A stretch of DNA of 64,000 nt. Source: Sepioteuthis lessoniana (lineage: Eukaryota; Mollusca; Cephalopoda; Myopsida; Loliginidae). The stretch spans positions 84,642,813-84,706,812 of the forward strand of contig OY757912.1 in assembly GCA_963585895.1 (NCBI GenBank), written 5' to 3'. Positions 22,770 to 32,319 of the stretch are shown one piece after another (positions within the stretch are counted from its first letter, which is position 1; every line of letters starts with the position of its first letter). Under the pieces are notes generated by a model. That model searched no databases and had not been told where the DNA came from. It saw nothing but the letters and a program-made list of their open reading frames with translations. Position numbers and translations under genes: made by a program.

Positions 22770-23505
22770 AGTAAGACCCACACGACTGCCCCTCGTGGGG
22801 TAGGTATCCTTCAAGGCACCGCACATTAATACGACTTTGTGTCGTATCCCAACTTCCCACCTTACTAGAATGTCTGACATTTCAATGAAATTTTAACTTT
22901 TTTTACTTCTCTCAATTGAAATGCTTGGTAGGTTATTTCCTTTGTTTTATAGCATATTTATTCTTGATAACTTAGTTATATTTATTATCATAGATAAAAA
23001 TAAAGTAGTTTTTTTTTCGTAAGTTTCTTTGTTTGTCTGTTTGTAGCTTCAGCAAATCTAGAAATCCGGTAAAGTCATAAATTCGGACCACTTCCGGTGT
23101 CAAGCTTGCCGGATAAATGGGTCAGTATTTATAACTGAATGAGATGACGATTACACGTTTAATTATTTATAGTTTTTAATTTATTCTAATGACAAAGGTA
23201 AGTATGAACAGATACCACATGCAAGGCGTGGATCTTGAGAGAAACTAGAAAAGAGTAAATACGTAAGTTCTGATGTCAGTCCTCATTCGGATTGAGTAAT
23301 TCCAACTTCGGTCAACTAATTCCTCATTGAACTAAAATGTGAGCTTCATAAGTCGACCTGATAACTTTATAACATAGGCCATAAGGACTAGGTAATTGTT
23401 GCCTTTATTTCCTCATACACGAGTGGGGCCTTATTTTAAAGAAACCTTGTGTCATATTTGTCTATATGGGATAACAACATGACAACAAAGATTAGTAGGA
23501 ACCAT
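22770..23505. other. unassigned AT-rich region
   Basis: No feature identified. Confidence 0.4.
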
Positions 23506-23507
23506 GC

Positions 23508-23615
23508 GTGGTGTAATGAGTTACAAGCTAGGTTAGTAGACCATTGTTAGTGAGTTCGAGTCTTACTTGGCGCCTCATACTTTTAGCCTTGTTTCAAATT
23601 AAACTAGGCTTATAG
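23508..23615 (+). mobile_element. SINE G, diverged
   Basis: SINE G is a short (about 110 bp) tRNA-like element: 'gtggtgtaatggttagcaagc' type head, 'gtgagttcgagtctcattgg' (B box) and a 'ggccttgtgcca' type 3' part. Here the head and B box are clear, and the 3' end reads 'tttagccttgtttcaa'. Confidence 0.6.
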
Positions 23616-23689
23616 TGGTGTTTCTGAAAGCCATTTTTATTCCAGATAAAGTATTTGTCCATAGATTCAACCAAACTAAAACTTATGCC

Positions 23690-23757
23690 CTGGTTTGGTT
23701 GTGTTTTATGGCATATCAACATTTGAGGATTATTTAACGCCAAATTCCGTTTATCTA
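23690..23757 (-). repeat. isolated shared 3' hairpin tail
   Basis: 'tatggcatatcaac' and 'gattatttaacgcc' arms preceded by a 'ggtttggttgtg' complement of the terminal short repeats. Confidence 0.6.
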
Positions 23758-23759
23758 TA

Positions 23760-24320
23760 TGCATATATGAAGGTAGCAGAAAAACATAATCCAAATAGGT
23801 GAATTTATTTAAAGTCAACGTTAACGTTTCGGTTTCAGTAACCATCATCAGTACTTGGATATCAGAATAGTTCACATAGCGATGGATGCTTGCTGAGATG
23901 ACAGGAGCAAATGAGAAATATACAACGAAAAGATACACAAACGTGCACATAGCGTTCATAATTCAAAAGTCATGAGAACGTGTCTGACACGTGGAAAAAT
24001 ATGTGAAAATGTTGGATTTCCCCCCAACCAAAAAAAAAAAAAAAAAAAGAAAAAAAAACGAGACAAAACCTCCCGTTTATTAGAAAATACGCAACGTCAA
24101 GTAAATTTTCATATATATAGATCGTTTTGAAGTCATCCATGTTAAATGTCGTGTAAGATTGTATTTGGTATTTGTTTTTCCGAAAGGACAGTATGAAAGT
24201 AAATATGGAATAAAATCCGACAGTATGAAGGTAGCAGAAAAACATAATCGACTTTACATCATAATAAATTCACCTACTTGGATTATGTTTTTTTCTGCTA
24301 CCTTCATACAGTCGGATTTT
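23760..24320. mobile_element. Penelope-like element ends, inverted pair
   Basis: The segment 'gaaggtagcagaaaaacata' occurs at about 23769 and 24225 and in reverse at about 24285-24305, each joined to 'taggtgaattta' or its complement. The copies at 24210-24308 form a hairpin of about 38-bp arms. The minus strand at 23820-23856 contains a hammerhead-like core. Hammerhead motifs in terminal repeats are known from Penelope-like elements, so I assign these as fragments of such ends. No coding part is present. Confidence 0.5.
23815..23860 (-). ncRNA. hammerhead-ribozyme-like motif
   Basis: On the minus strand: CTGATGA (23845-23851), then a GGTT/AACC stem II with a short loop, then GAAAC (23826-23830), then the self-complementary ACGTTAACGT. 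Flanking 'atccaagta' upstream and 'tatttggat' downstream can pair as stem I. One extra T lies between CTGATGA and stem II, and stem III is weak, as in minimal Penelope-type hammerheads that work as dimers. Activity is not shown. Confidence 0.5.
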
Positions 24321-24404
24321 AATGCATATTCACTTTCATATGCATATATACATGATTTGTAAGCGAATATTTTGTTCGTAACTAAAGTCAAAAACGTGTG
24401 ACCC

Positions 24405-24512
24405 TGCGTGTATATATGTATATATATGTGTGTGTGTGTATATATGGATGTATATATATATGTATGTATGTATGTATGTGTATATGTGTATATATATATA
24501 TGTATATATATT
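24405..24512. repeat. TATG/TATA simple repeats
   Basis: Alternating TA, TG and TATG short repeats. The open frames here are low complexity. Confidence 0.85.
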
Positions 24513-24523
24513 AACTTTTTCAG

Positions 24524-24780
24524 TGCTTGTGAGGTGCCCGTTGAGTAATGGTTATCATCGTTTGAAAATGGACACGGTGACACGAGTTCAAACCCAGGAC
24601 GAGGCTGATTGCATAGCCTTAATACTCTTGTGAAAAGTACGAATGTAATCGTTCTCCCTCCACCTATCGGTTAATAGTTGGGCAGACTATGTTCTTTAAC
24701 TTTAGTTCAGCAACCAGTCAAGGAAAACCCTGGATTCAAACCTGTTAAACTTTGCTTAAAAATTAACATTGTGTTATTTA
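24524..24780 (+). mobile_element. SINE C, plus strand
   Basis: Head 'gagtaatggttatcatcg', B box 'gagttcaaacccagg', body 'attgcatagccttaatact' and end 'cctgttaaactttgcttaaaa'. It faces the SINE C at 24828-25103 in opposite orientation. Confidence 0.8.
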
Positions 24781-24787
24781 TCTCTCT

Positions 24788-24828
24788 CTTTATATATATA
24801 TATATATGTACATATATATATATATACA
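24788..24828. repeat. (TA)n-type microsatellite
   Basis: TA-rich run between the two opposed SINE C copies. Confidence 0.8.
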
Positions 24829-25103
24829 TATTTACCGACCCCTCAAGGTCAATTTTTTAAGCGGAGTTTAACAGGTTTGAATTCAGAATTTTCCTTCTCC
24901 TAGACTAGCTGCCTCACCAAGGTTGAAGAACCTAGTCTGCCCTCCTATTTTACCCATAGCTGGAGGGAGAATAATTGGATACATACCTTTCCCAAGGGTA
25001 TTAGTGCTATGTGAAATGCAATCAGTCTCGTCCAAGATTTGAACTCGTGTCGCCGTGTCCATTTCCTACGACGATAACCATTACACCACGGGCACCTCCA
25101 TAT
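24828..25103 (-). mobile_element. SINE C, minus strand
   Basis: Plus-strand reading goes from tail ('catatttaccgacccctcaa') to head ('acgataaccattacaccacg'). It is close in sequence to the copy at 22448-22768. A small piece of the tail module is missing between 'gacccctc' and 'aaggtcaa'. Confidence 0.85.
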
Positions 25104-25111
25104 ATATATAT

Positions 25112-25232
25112 GGTGGTGTAACGGTTAGCAAGCTAGACTAGCAAACCTACACGAGTGAGTTCGAGTCTCATTGGTTGCCCAATTCATTCGGCCTTGTGCC
25201 ACGTCGAAGCAAAGAGCTTCGTAAATTACTTT
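25112..25232 (+). mobile_element. SINE G, best copy
   Basis: Full head 'ggtggtgtaacggttagcaa', B box 'gagttcgagtctcattgg', and 3' part 'ggccttgtgccacgtcgaag' with an AGAGCTTCGTAAA end. It lies between (TA)n tracts. Confidence 0.75.
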
Positions 25233-25282
25233 ATATATATATATATATATAAATAAATATATATATATATATATATATATAT
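25230..25282. repeat. (TA)n microsatellite
   Basis: TA run with one AAATAAATA interruption. Confidence 0.9.
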
Positions 25283-25284
25283 CA

Positions 25285-25670
25285 CGAGGATGAAATGTGT
25301 TTTAGTTTCATTCAGAGACGAAGGACGAACAGCTATTACCTAGAACATGCGTATTGACCGCTTAAGTAGCCACTACAAAAACGTTGTTGTAGACATGGCT
25401 TGACTTCTGATGGACCGTTTGATTAAGTAATCTGTTTATTCATTTTTCCATTATGACTCGTGTGAATTAAATATAGGAGCTAAGCGACTAAACTAAAACA
25501 CGCGCATAAAAACTAATATATTATCAACGCGTGAATCTTGCTCGAAATAAGCAGGCCAGAAATTTATCCACCAAGTCAACGTTCTGTTCCTTAAACAGTA
25601 CGTTAATGTTACTACACTGATCTTTACGAAGAGGACCGGAAAGCGACCTTTTGATTCTGGATAAGGTGTA
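25285..25670. other. unassigned region
   Basis: No element recognised. Confidence 0.4.
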
Positions 25671-25674
25671 CAGA

Positions 25675-26125
25675 TGTTGTATACTCATGCATGCAGAAAT
25701 ATATTCAACACAATAAAGACGAGCGGGCACAGTTTTTTTAGAAAAAATATACCTCTCACTTTATTGAAAGAGTTATGTGTGAGAGGGAGTTGGAGACCGA
25801 ACAAAGACTGCAACATATTGACCCCCACTCTTATGGCCATAACAGCGTTTCTTTCCTGTTCTCCTGGGCTGCTCAACCGGGGACCTGGGGGCCCAGCCTC
25901 TGCTGGGACATGTTTCTCATTCCAGCATCTTCTCTCCAACTGACCTGAATCTCCTGTCGCCGGGGTTATATAATAATTTGACACCCACCTTCTTCCTGCG
26001 AGCGTCACAATTTCGTACTCAATTCAACTCCTCGACAGTAAAAGTCGCCCCTGATCTCCTGATATCTTCGACCGGATGCATTTCTTCTTTTGACAATTGG
26101 CCGGGTCGGAGGTCAATATGCAACA
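25675..26125 (-). mobile_element. solo LTR fossil, second copy
   Basis: A 451-bp unit beginning TGTTGTATAC and ending ATATGCAACA, flanked by CAGA on both sides (25671-25674 and 26126-26129). Homologous to 5480-5919 along its length ('gctgctcaaccgggg', 'ctccaactgacc', 'gagggtcaatat' type segments). On the minus strand TTATATAA is followed about 200 bp later by AATAAA. No internal retroelement sequence is attached. Confidence 0.75.
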
Positions 26126-26129
26126 CAGA

Positions 26130-27130
26130 TACTCTGATCCTTTGCAGAAGAACCGATCAATATATAAACTATTTTGACGGGAATTATGCAAATAAGGAAA
26201 AATAATAAGATTAACTTAACTCTTTCAGTGCTCAACTTGACAACAGACAAGCTTAAATGGATTGTTGCAAATATCTGAAGATTTACAAACTCTCCTCACA
26301 AGGGTTTCGTTTAATTTGCTTGACACATTCATCGCAATATTATATTGATGATGAGTTGAGAAGGAGGAAGGTCTTCAACTGAAAAGACTTTCGCACCTTT
26401 TTTTCGAGTATATCAACGTTATTATTTGTGTATAATACGCACGTGTGTATAATACGCACCCTAAACTTCAAACTGCAAAATTCTGGTTAAAAAAAACAAC
26501 AACAAAAAAAGAATTCTTGTGTATAATACGCACTGACTTTTGAAATTAAAAAAAAAATTGTTGCAGCTAAATTCAACCTGAATTTCTTCAGCTTTTTACC
26601 GCTTCATACAGAGAAAATAAAAACAGAAATTTCTGTACGACGGTAGGCTGAGAAGTACATATGATGACGTAATGTCTATTGCAGGGGATTTCTTTAAACA
26701 ATGAGATCCAAGTACTGCATCACCGATGGTAGAAGTGTGTGGACCACAACGGGGGACTATGTTAAAAAATTGGTCACATTTTATGGGAGTATTTTGGTTA
26801 GCCTGTGAACTTTTCAGTCCACCCTCGTATTTACATCATGCCAGAAAAGAAAATTAACATAGTTTTTACATCAAACACAAATGTGTTCCCAGAAAATACA
26901 ACAAGTTTGCCGCAAAACTGAGTATATATCAATAAAATTATAAATAAACGCACATTTTAGTGAATGTCTCCCCTTAAAGGTATAAAACATTAATTTGGAT
27001 TATGAATATAACTTAGTTTCAGTGATCCAGTCTCGAACATAGTGACCAGAAAAAAGTTAATTATTTGGCTCTCATGTATAAGGCGCATCCCAAACATTTG
27101 GGTTTAAAAATCTGGAAAAATAGTGGATTA
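26130..27130. other. unassigned region
   Basis: A local triplication of 'tgtataatacgcac' occurs at 26428-26535. The rest is AT-rich with no recognised element. Confidence 0.45.
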
Positions 27131-27131
27131 T

Positions 27132-27395
27132 ACCGGGCATTGGCATAATGTTTAGAGTGTTCACTAATGCTCCTGGAGACCTGGGTTCAGTCCCAGATCG
27201 AGTCATACCAAAGACTCAAAAAAATGGTACTTGATGCTTCCTTGCTTAACACTCAGCATTATAAGGTACGGATCACGGGCAAAGAGGGGCAATACAAGGA
27301 AAGGAGTGGCGCCTTCCCCAACACCTTGATGTAGTAGCTATCGAAAAAGGAGCCTTCGGGTCACCCTCGACTACGGTCGCCAAATTTTTACTTAT
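27132..27395 (+). mobile_element. SINE B copy
   Basis: Head 'cattggcataatgtttagag', B box 'gggttcagtccc', body 'gagtcataccaaagactc', 'ctcagcattataaggtacgg' and end 'cgactacggtcgcc'. Complete but diverged. Confidence 0.8.
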
Positions 27396-27529
27396 ATATA
27401 AATTTTTACGGTAACTATATCTTGTTTCAGTTCTATATGCCTTGAGTATCGAGAGTGAATAGATCCTGATTGGCAAGTTTCTTCGACAACTTATTGGAAG
27501 AATGAAAACAAAGAGGATATAAAAAGGTT

Positions 27530-27705
27530 GAATCTAACAATTCTCCCTCCATCTATAGGTAAATAGTCAAGCAGACTGGGCTTTTTAACAAAGATATGAC
27601 AATCGATCAAGGAGAGTTCAAACTTGTTAAACTCCGCTTAAAAACTAATCTTGTCGCTCATCCTGCTCGTGTGGAGGGTCGGGTAAATACATACCCTAGT
27701 GACAC
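27530..27705 (+). mobile_element. SINE C 3' half
   Basis: Begins at 'attctccctccatctatagg' and runs through 'gttaaactccgcttaaaa' to 'ggagggtcgggtaaatac'. The tRNA-like head is missing. Confidence 0.75.
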
Positions 27706-27807
27706 TTTCTTCATTTATACTGATACTAACATTGTTGCCTCTCTCTAGTATTATCTTTTCTCAACGCTAAAAATTGTTTATAAACCTTCCAATACTTTTA
27801 TAATTCG

Positions 27808-27860
27808 TTATCTATCTATCTATCTATCTATGTGTGTGTTTGTATGTGTGTGTACAAATT
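27808..27860. repeat. (TATC)n / (TG)n simple repeat
   Basis: About five TATC units followed by TG-rich sequence. Confidence 0.8.
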
Positions 27861-27861
27861 G

Positions 27862-28250
27862 AATATATTAAGTGAGAGTAAATAGCATTTAGCCAGTCGT
27901 TGTATCTGTCTGGCACGCACGTGTCTTTTGTTGTTTTTCGCACGTACCTACTTTGTTTTGTGAAATGTATTCTATTTGAGATATATGTTCATTCCATTTT
28001 TTTCTCTTGTTAAATATAACTCACTAATATATTTACTGCGTACACGCTTTATGTTATCCTTCACATTAAAAACTCGGAGGAGTCCCTCAAGTAACGATAT
28101 ACAATATTTCGTAGACTCCATACCACCTCACGGTGCTGTTGTTATTTAGGCGTACGGAAGTGGCTACACATTATTAGGTAGTTGGCTTCAAATTTGTAGC
28201 ACACGCACGCGCTCACACATACACACACACATGTATATATATATATATAT
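27862..28250. other. unassigned region ending in CA/TA repeats
   Basis: No element recognised. Ends with (CA)n and (TA)n at about 28214-28252. Confidence 0.4.
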
Positions 28251-28253
28251 ATA

Positions 28254-28763
28254 AGTAAAGTTGGCGATCGTAGTCGAGGGCAGCCTGAAGGCTCCATTTT
28301 CAGTAGCTACAACACCGAGGTGAAGGTTAGGGCGCTACTCCTTTCCTTGGATTGCTCCAATTTACCCTTGATACGTACCTTATAATGCTGAGTGTAAAGA
28401 AAGGAGGTATTAAGTACCTTTTTTTGAGTCTTTGATATGACTCAACCGGAGGTTGATCCCCGGTTTCCCAGGCCATTGGCAAACAGTCTACCCACTAGAC
28501 CAATGGGTCGGTTGAAGTTAGCGACCGTAGTCAAAGGCGAGCCAAAGGCTACCTTTTCATTTGCTACAACACGGAGGTGTAAGGGAGGGCGCTACTCCTT
28601 TCTCTGGATTGCTTCGCTTTACCCTTGATCCCCACCTTATAATGCTGAGTGTTAAATAAGACCACATCAAGTACCATTTTTCTTAGGTATGACTCGATCT
28701 GGGATTGAACCCCGGTCTCTCGGGCCATAGGCGAACACTCTAACCACTAGACCAATGGGGAAG
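28254..28763 (-). mobile_element. SINE B tandem dimer
   Basis: Two SINE B copies in the same minus orientation, head to tail: 28254-28511 and 28512-28763. Each has the reverse of 'gtcgccaactttac', 'cagcattataaggt' and a 'ccactagaccaatgg' head. The first unit's head runs straight into the second unit's 3' end with only 'gtcggttgaag' between. Confidence 0.8.
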
Positions 28764-28904
28764 TTAGTAAAATATTTACAGTGCTCTCTTCGCAAAATGG
28801 AGAGTAATATAACAATATTTTTCAAGTATAAAATAGGATGATAATAAAAATAGAATAGAAACTTAGAGTTTCACGTTGTCGATCCTCAGATGAGCTCTTA
28901 GTCG

Positions 28905-29035
28905 ACACAATGGCGTTTTTTAGAGTCAACTGAATAAATATGTACTCTTTTGAGTCACATGACGATTACATGGTTGACATAATAAAGTCACGTGACTCAA
29001 TTTGGCGCCAAATTACAAATTAACTTCCATGTAGC
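28905..29035. promoter_or_regulatory. palindromic E-box / E2F-like cluster
   Basis: GAGTCACATGAC at about 28950 is followed by GTCACGTGACTC at about 28986 and then the perfect palindrome TTTGGCGCCAAA at about 29000-29012. CACGTG is the USF/MITF/Myc class site and TTTGGCGC is the E2F class site. No gene is recognised nearby, so function is unproven. Confidence 0.35.
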
Positions 29036-29040
29036 TACCA

Positions 29041-29130
29041 ACTATATATATATATATATATATACATATATATACTCAGCCCCTCCATCAAGGCCTCGAT
29101 GTAACATGAGGTCAGTTTTTATGTTTTTTT
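29041..29130. repeat. (TA)n followed by a SINE C tail fragment
   Basis: TA run 29041-29070, then 'cagcccctccatcaaggc' and 'gtaacatgaggtcagttttt', which matches the SINE C terminal module in minus orientation. Confidence 0.6.
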
Positions 29131-29134
29131 CAAA

Positions 29135-29470
29135 AGTTAGATTAGGGTTTTTTTCAGATCGTGGACAAAATTAAAAACAACACGATGAGACGGTTGATAA
29201 CGATTACGAAAGACGACTTCTTTCAAACTATTTTGAATGGCGGAAGGGATAGTGGGAGAAGTGTATAAAGCCTTTAGAAAAATACTTTGACGAAGACTAA
29301 GGCGCTGCTGTCATTGGCAGGCTTTCTTTTCGTTTATGTTAAAACTATCTAGATGATTTCTGATCATATTTTGTACTGATTGCAATGTAAAGATGAAATA
29401 ATGTTCACTGAAATGATCATTTACTAAGCTTAACACAGGTTCTCACAGAGTGCCCCATACAGAAATACGT
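29135..29470. other. unassigned region
   Basis: No feature identified. Confidence 0.4.
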
Positions 29471-29472
29471 AT

Positions 29473-29722
29473 TTACCCAACCCATCCATCACGGACAGGG
29501 TGTAACACAACATCAATTTTTAAGCGAAGTCATGCTGGAGTTTTCCCTCTAGATTGATTGCCTTACCAAGCCTAAAGAAATCGGTCTTACCCTATTATTT
29601 ACTCATTGCGGCGTGTATGAGTAGGTTGAGGGGAACACATGGATTCATGCTTTTCCTGAGAGCATTAGCACAAAGTGAAACAAACAGGCTCGTTCAGAAT
29701 TTGAACTTTGAAGTCACGGTCT
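29473..29722 (-). mobile_element. SINE C, minus strand, head-truncated
   Basis: Tail module 'tatttacccaacccatcc', body in reverse, ending near the B box ('agaatttgaactttgaag'). Confidence 0.7.
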
Positions 29723-29851
29723 TCCCAAACTAGACTACAACGGAGCGTAGGGAAGTGGTGACACTTTATTAGGCTACAACGACAGAAAAGATAATCCCAA
29801 AGACAATAATGTTAGTGTCAGTATAGATGAAAAAAGTGTCACGAGGGTATG

Positions 29852-30012
29852 TATTTACCCGACCCTTCCACACGAGCAAGAAGAAAGACAAGGTTAGTTT
29901 TTAAGTGGGGTTTGAATTCAGAGTTTTCCTTCTCCTAGACCGGTTGCCATACCTAGGTTAAAAAGCCCGGTCTGCTCGACTAGTAGACGGAGGGAAAATA
30001 GTTGGATTTGTG
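29852..30012 (-). mobile_element. SINE C 3' half, minus strand
   Basis: Tail module 'tatttacccgacccttcc' through 'gtttgaattcagagttttcc' to 'ggagggaaaatagttggatt'. The head is absent. Confidence 0.7.
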
Positions 30013-30083
30013 TATTTTTTTTCTAAACAAAATAGAAACTATCTGTTTCATATTTATGGCATTGTTCCAGACTCTATAATATA

Positions 30084-30335
30084 TATATCCACCAGAAGCA
30101 GGGTGTGGCACAAGGTCAATTTTTTAGCAGACACTGATTGCTAAACTAAGAGCAAATAGCTTTTTTATCTTATTTGCTTATGGGTAGGGAAAGAAGAATG
30201 GATTCATGCCTTTTCAAGGGGCATTTGTACCAAATGAAACACAGATAGCCTCGTCCTGGATTAGAACTCAATTCACTGATTCCATTTCCGACGACGACAA
30301 CCGTTACGCTAAGTACGACAGATGTATATAGCACC
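30084..30335 (-). mobile_element. SINE C, minus strand, diverged
   Basis: Runs from 'atccaccagaagcaggg' with 'ggcacaaggtcaattttt' to the head 'acgacgacaaccgttacgc'. An internal segment around 30130 is shortened. Confidence 0.7.
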
Positions 30336-30344
30336 CAGTGTGAA

Positions 30345-30415
30345 TCTAACTCACTGACTATGGTTTGCTAGCTTAACTAGTAAGCCATTATATCACACAA
30401 GGTATCCATAGTGTT
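30345..30415 (-). mobile_element. SINE G fragment, minus strand
   Basis: Reverse of the head and B-box region: 'gaatctaactcactgac', 'gtttgctagcttaactagt' and 'gccattatatcac'. Confidence 0.5.
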
Positions 30416-30469
30416 CACTAGTACAGGAGCAAGTATAACTCTGCTATGCAACCAAGATCAGAGGAAAAT

Positions 30470-30501
<32 letters not shown>

Positions 30502-30502
30502 A
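30470..30502. repeat. (CA)n microsatellite
   Basis: CA run with one CG interruption. Confidence 0.9.
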
Positions 30503-30504
30503 AT

Positions 30505-31368
30505 AGATAAAAATAGAATTCTAAATGATAGGGCTGACAAGTCGCGATATAATCTTTAATCATTGTCCTTTTTTATGCACATCTGAGCGACACTCCCGAA
30601 ACGAGAACAAATTACTTATTTCATTTTGTTCTATAGTGCTTCACAGTAATCTGGTTTTCAGGATCGTGAGAATTTTCGTATATATGACTGGTTGGTCTTT
30701 GTTCGATAAAATGGCGTACGGTTAGATGAGGAGAGTTGGGGGCTGCTCTTTGCTGTATGCTCGAAAAAAAAAATCTGACATAGACTGCTAATAATTCTGA
30801 ATAAATGTAATTTAACATGTTACATGATCAAGAACAAGTTATGTAGAACAAGAGAAACCTAACAAAAAGTAACGTCAGGAGCTAATTAAAAGTCTCCTCT
30901 ACGGTCTCATATTTTCATATATAAACGGTGTAAGCCTAAAACATAACTCTCTTCTTTTCTCCCGATCAATGATATTTATCTTTTTAAAGCTTTTCTTTAC
31001 AGTATATCAATTCCTCTGGAACTTTTGTTTTCATAGAGGTCAAGGAATTTCGAATATTATACGTTTATATCTAAATATTTTGTGTAGTTTTTTTTGGCTT
31101 TTATGATGTAAAGTATTCTTCGTATTGTAAGGGAGGATATTTCCTCTACAAGTGAGTTGGACTCATTCAGCGAAAGACATAAAATATGAGGTTATCGGTC
31201 GTAACAAGCCTCTCTTACAGAGTATTCATGGTTGTTGCTGAAGAACTGCGCGGTTGATTCTATTTATTCTATTCCCTTGTAACCAAGGGATATAAACCTA
31301 TTTGTTAACCATTTCCAGATTCAATGTTGTTTCTTGATAAACTCAGTCACAGCACTTACCGAATACAA
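30505..31368. other. unassigned region
   Basis: No element recognised; open frames are short and motif-free. Confidence 0.4.
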
Positions 31369-31369
31369 T

Positions 31370-31502
31370 AAACTTATTTGACCAATAAATAGGACCCTAA
31401 CAGGTGCTACCAAGTGGACCTGGGAGTAATGGCAATAAAATTGTACCCCACACTCTCCAGAGATCCATAATTGGAGCCTCAACCCCGGATGTTGTACCCA
31501 GG
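31370..31502 (+). repeat. family A partial core
   Basis: 'atttgaccaataaatagg', 'aacaggtgctacc', 'agtggacctgggagtaatgg' and 'aattggagcctcaa', then 'gtacccaggacac', directly joined to the SINE C head. Confidence 0.65.
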
Positions 31503-31656
31503 ACACTGCGTGGTGTAATGGTTATCGTCGTAGGAAATGGACATGGCGACACGAGTTCGAATTCGGGATGAGGCTATTCTCATTTTATATTGCACTAATA
31601 TCATTGAGAAAGTTATGAATACAATTATTCTCCCTCCACCTATGGGTAAATAGTAG

Positions 31657-31978
31657 GGCTGCATTTGTCTCTACCTCCCACCAGACAGGGCTGGACACAA
31701 GGTCAATGAGCCAAAGTTCAGGATTAGAGTAGGGGAAGGTTCAACACGTCCGAGGCTCGAACCCTGCTGGACTTTGCTGGTCATCGGCTCGCTTAGTGCA
31801 ATGTCGGCCTGGTGAGCCTAGCAGGAAATGGACCCAAACATAGGTCCAGGCACTGATGCCTGATTATAGCTTAAACTGGACAGCAAGGTCCAGTGCTATA
31901 CAAAGGTGACAAATGGTGTCAATTACGTAGCTCGTCCACCTGAAGGTAGCCCAGCCGAAACCGGGGGCCTGTCGACTG
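31657..31978 (+). repeat. family D part of chimeric insertion
   Basis: Close match to 7406-7750 from 'cctcccaccagacagg' to the 'ggcctgtcga' end. It joins directly to RTE sequence at about 31979. Confidence 0.7.
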
Positions 31979-32205
31979 CTGGAGAAGCAGGGACGAACTC
32001 ATAAGTGATGTACTCATATGGACCCCCACACATGGCCGAGCAAAAGCAGGACGACCTGCACGAACATACATACAGCAACTATGTGAGGATACGGGATGTA
32101 GCCCAGAAGACCTGCCAGAGGCGATGAACGATAGGGAAAAGTGGCGAGAGAGGGTCAGGGATATCCGTGCTACCAGCACGGCATGATGCTGATGATGATG
32201 ATGCA
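31979..32205 (+). mobile_element. RTE-type LINE 3' end, part of chimeric insertion
   Basis: Starts at 'ctgctggagaagcaggg' (ORF segment C-W-R-S-R-D) and runs to the ORF end and the tail 'gatgctgatgatgatgatg'. This is the microsatellite-like end expected of RTE elements, and it lies exactly at the right junction with SINE C. Confidence 0.8.
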
Positions 32206-32319
32206 ACCAGTATGAGAAGGAAAACTCTGAATTCAAACCCGTTAAACTCCGCTAAAAAACTGACTTTGTGTCACATCCTACCTGAGCGGAGGGGTTAGTA
32301 AATACATTACCAGGACACT

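Larger units (their letters stand above)
31503..32318 (+). mobile_element. SINE C split by a chimeric insertion
   Basis: 5' part 31503-31656 (head 'tggtgtaatggttatcgtcg', B box 'gagttcgaattcggg', body to 'taaatagtagggc'); 3' part 32206-32318 ('gcaaccagtatgagaagg' to 'ggaggggttagtaaatac'). About 30 bp of the SINE between 'gggc' and 'gcaac' is missing, apparently deleted at the insertion. Confidence 0.75.
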
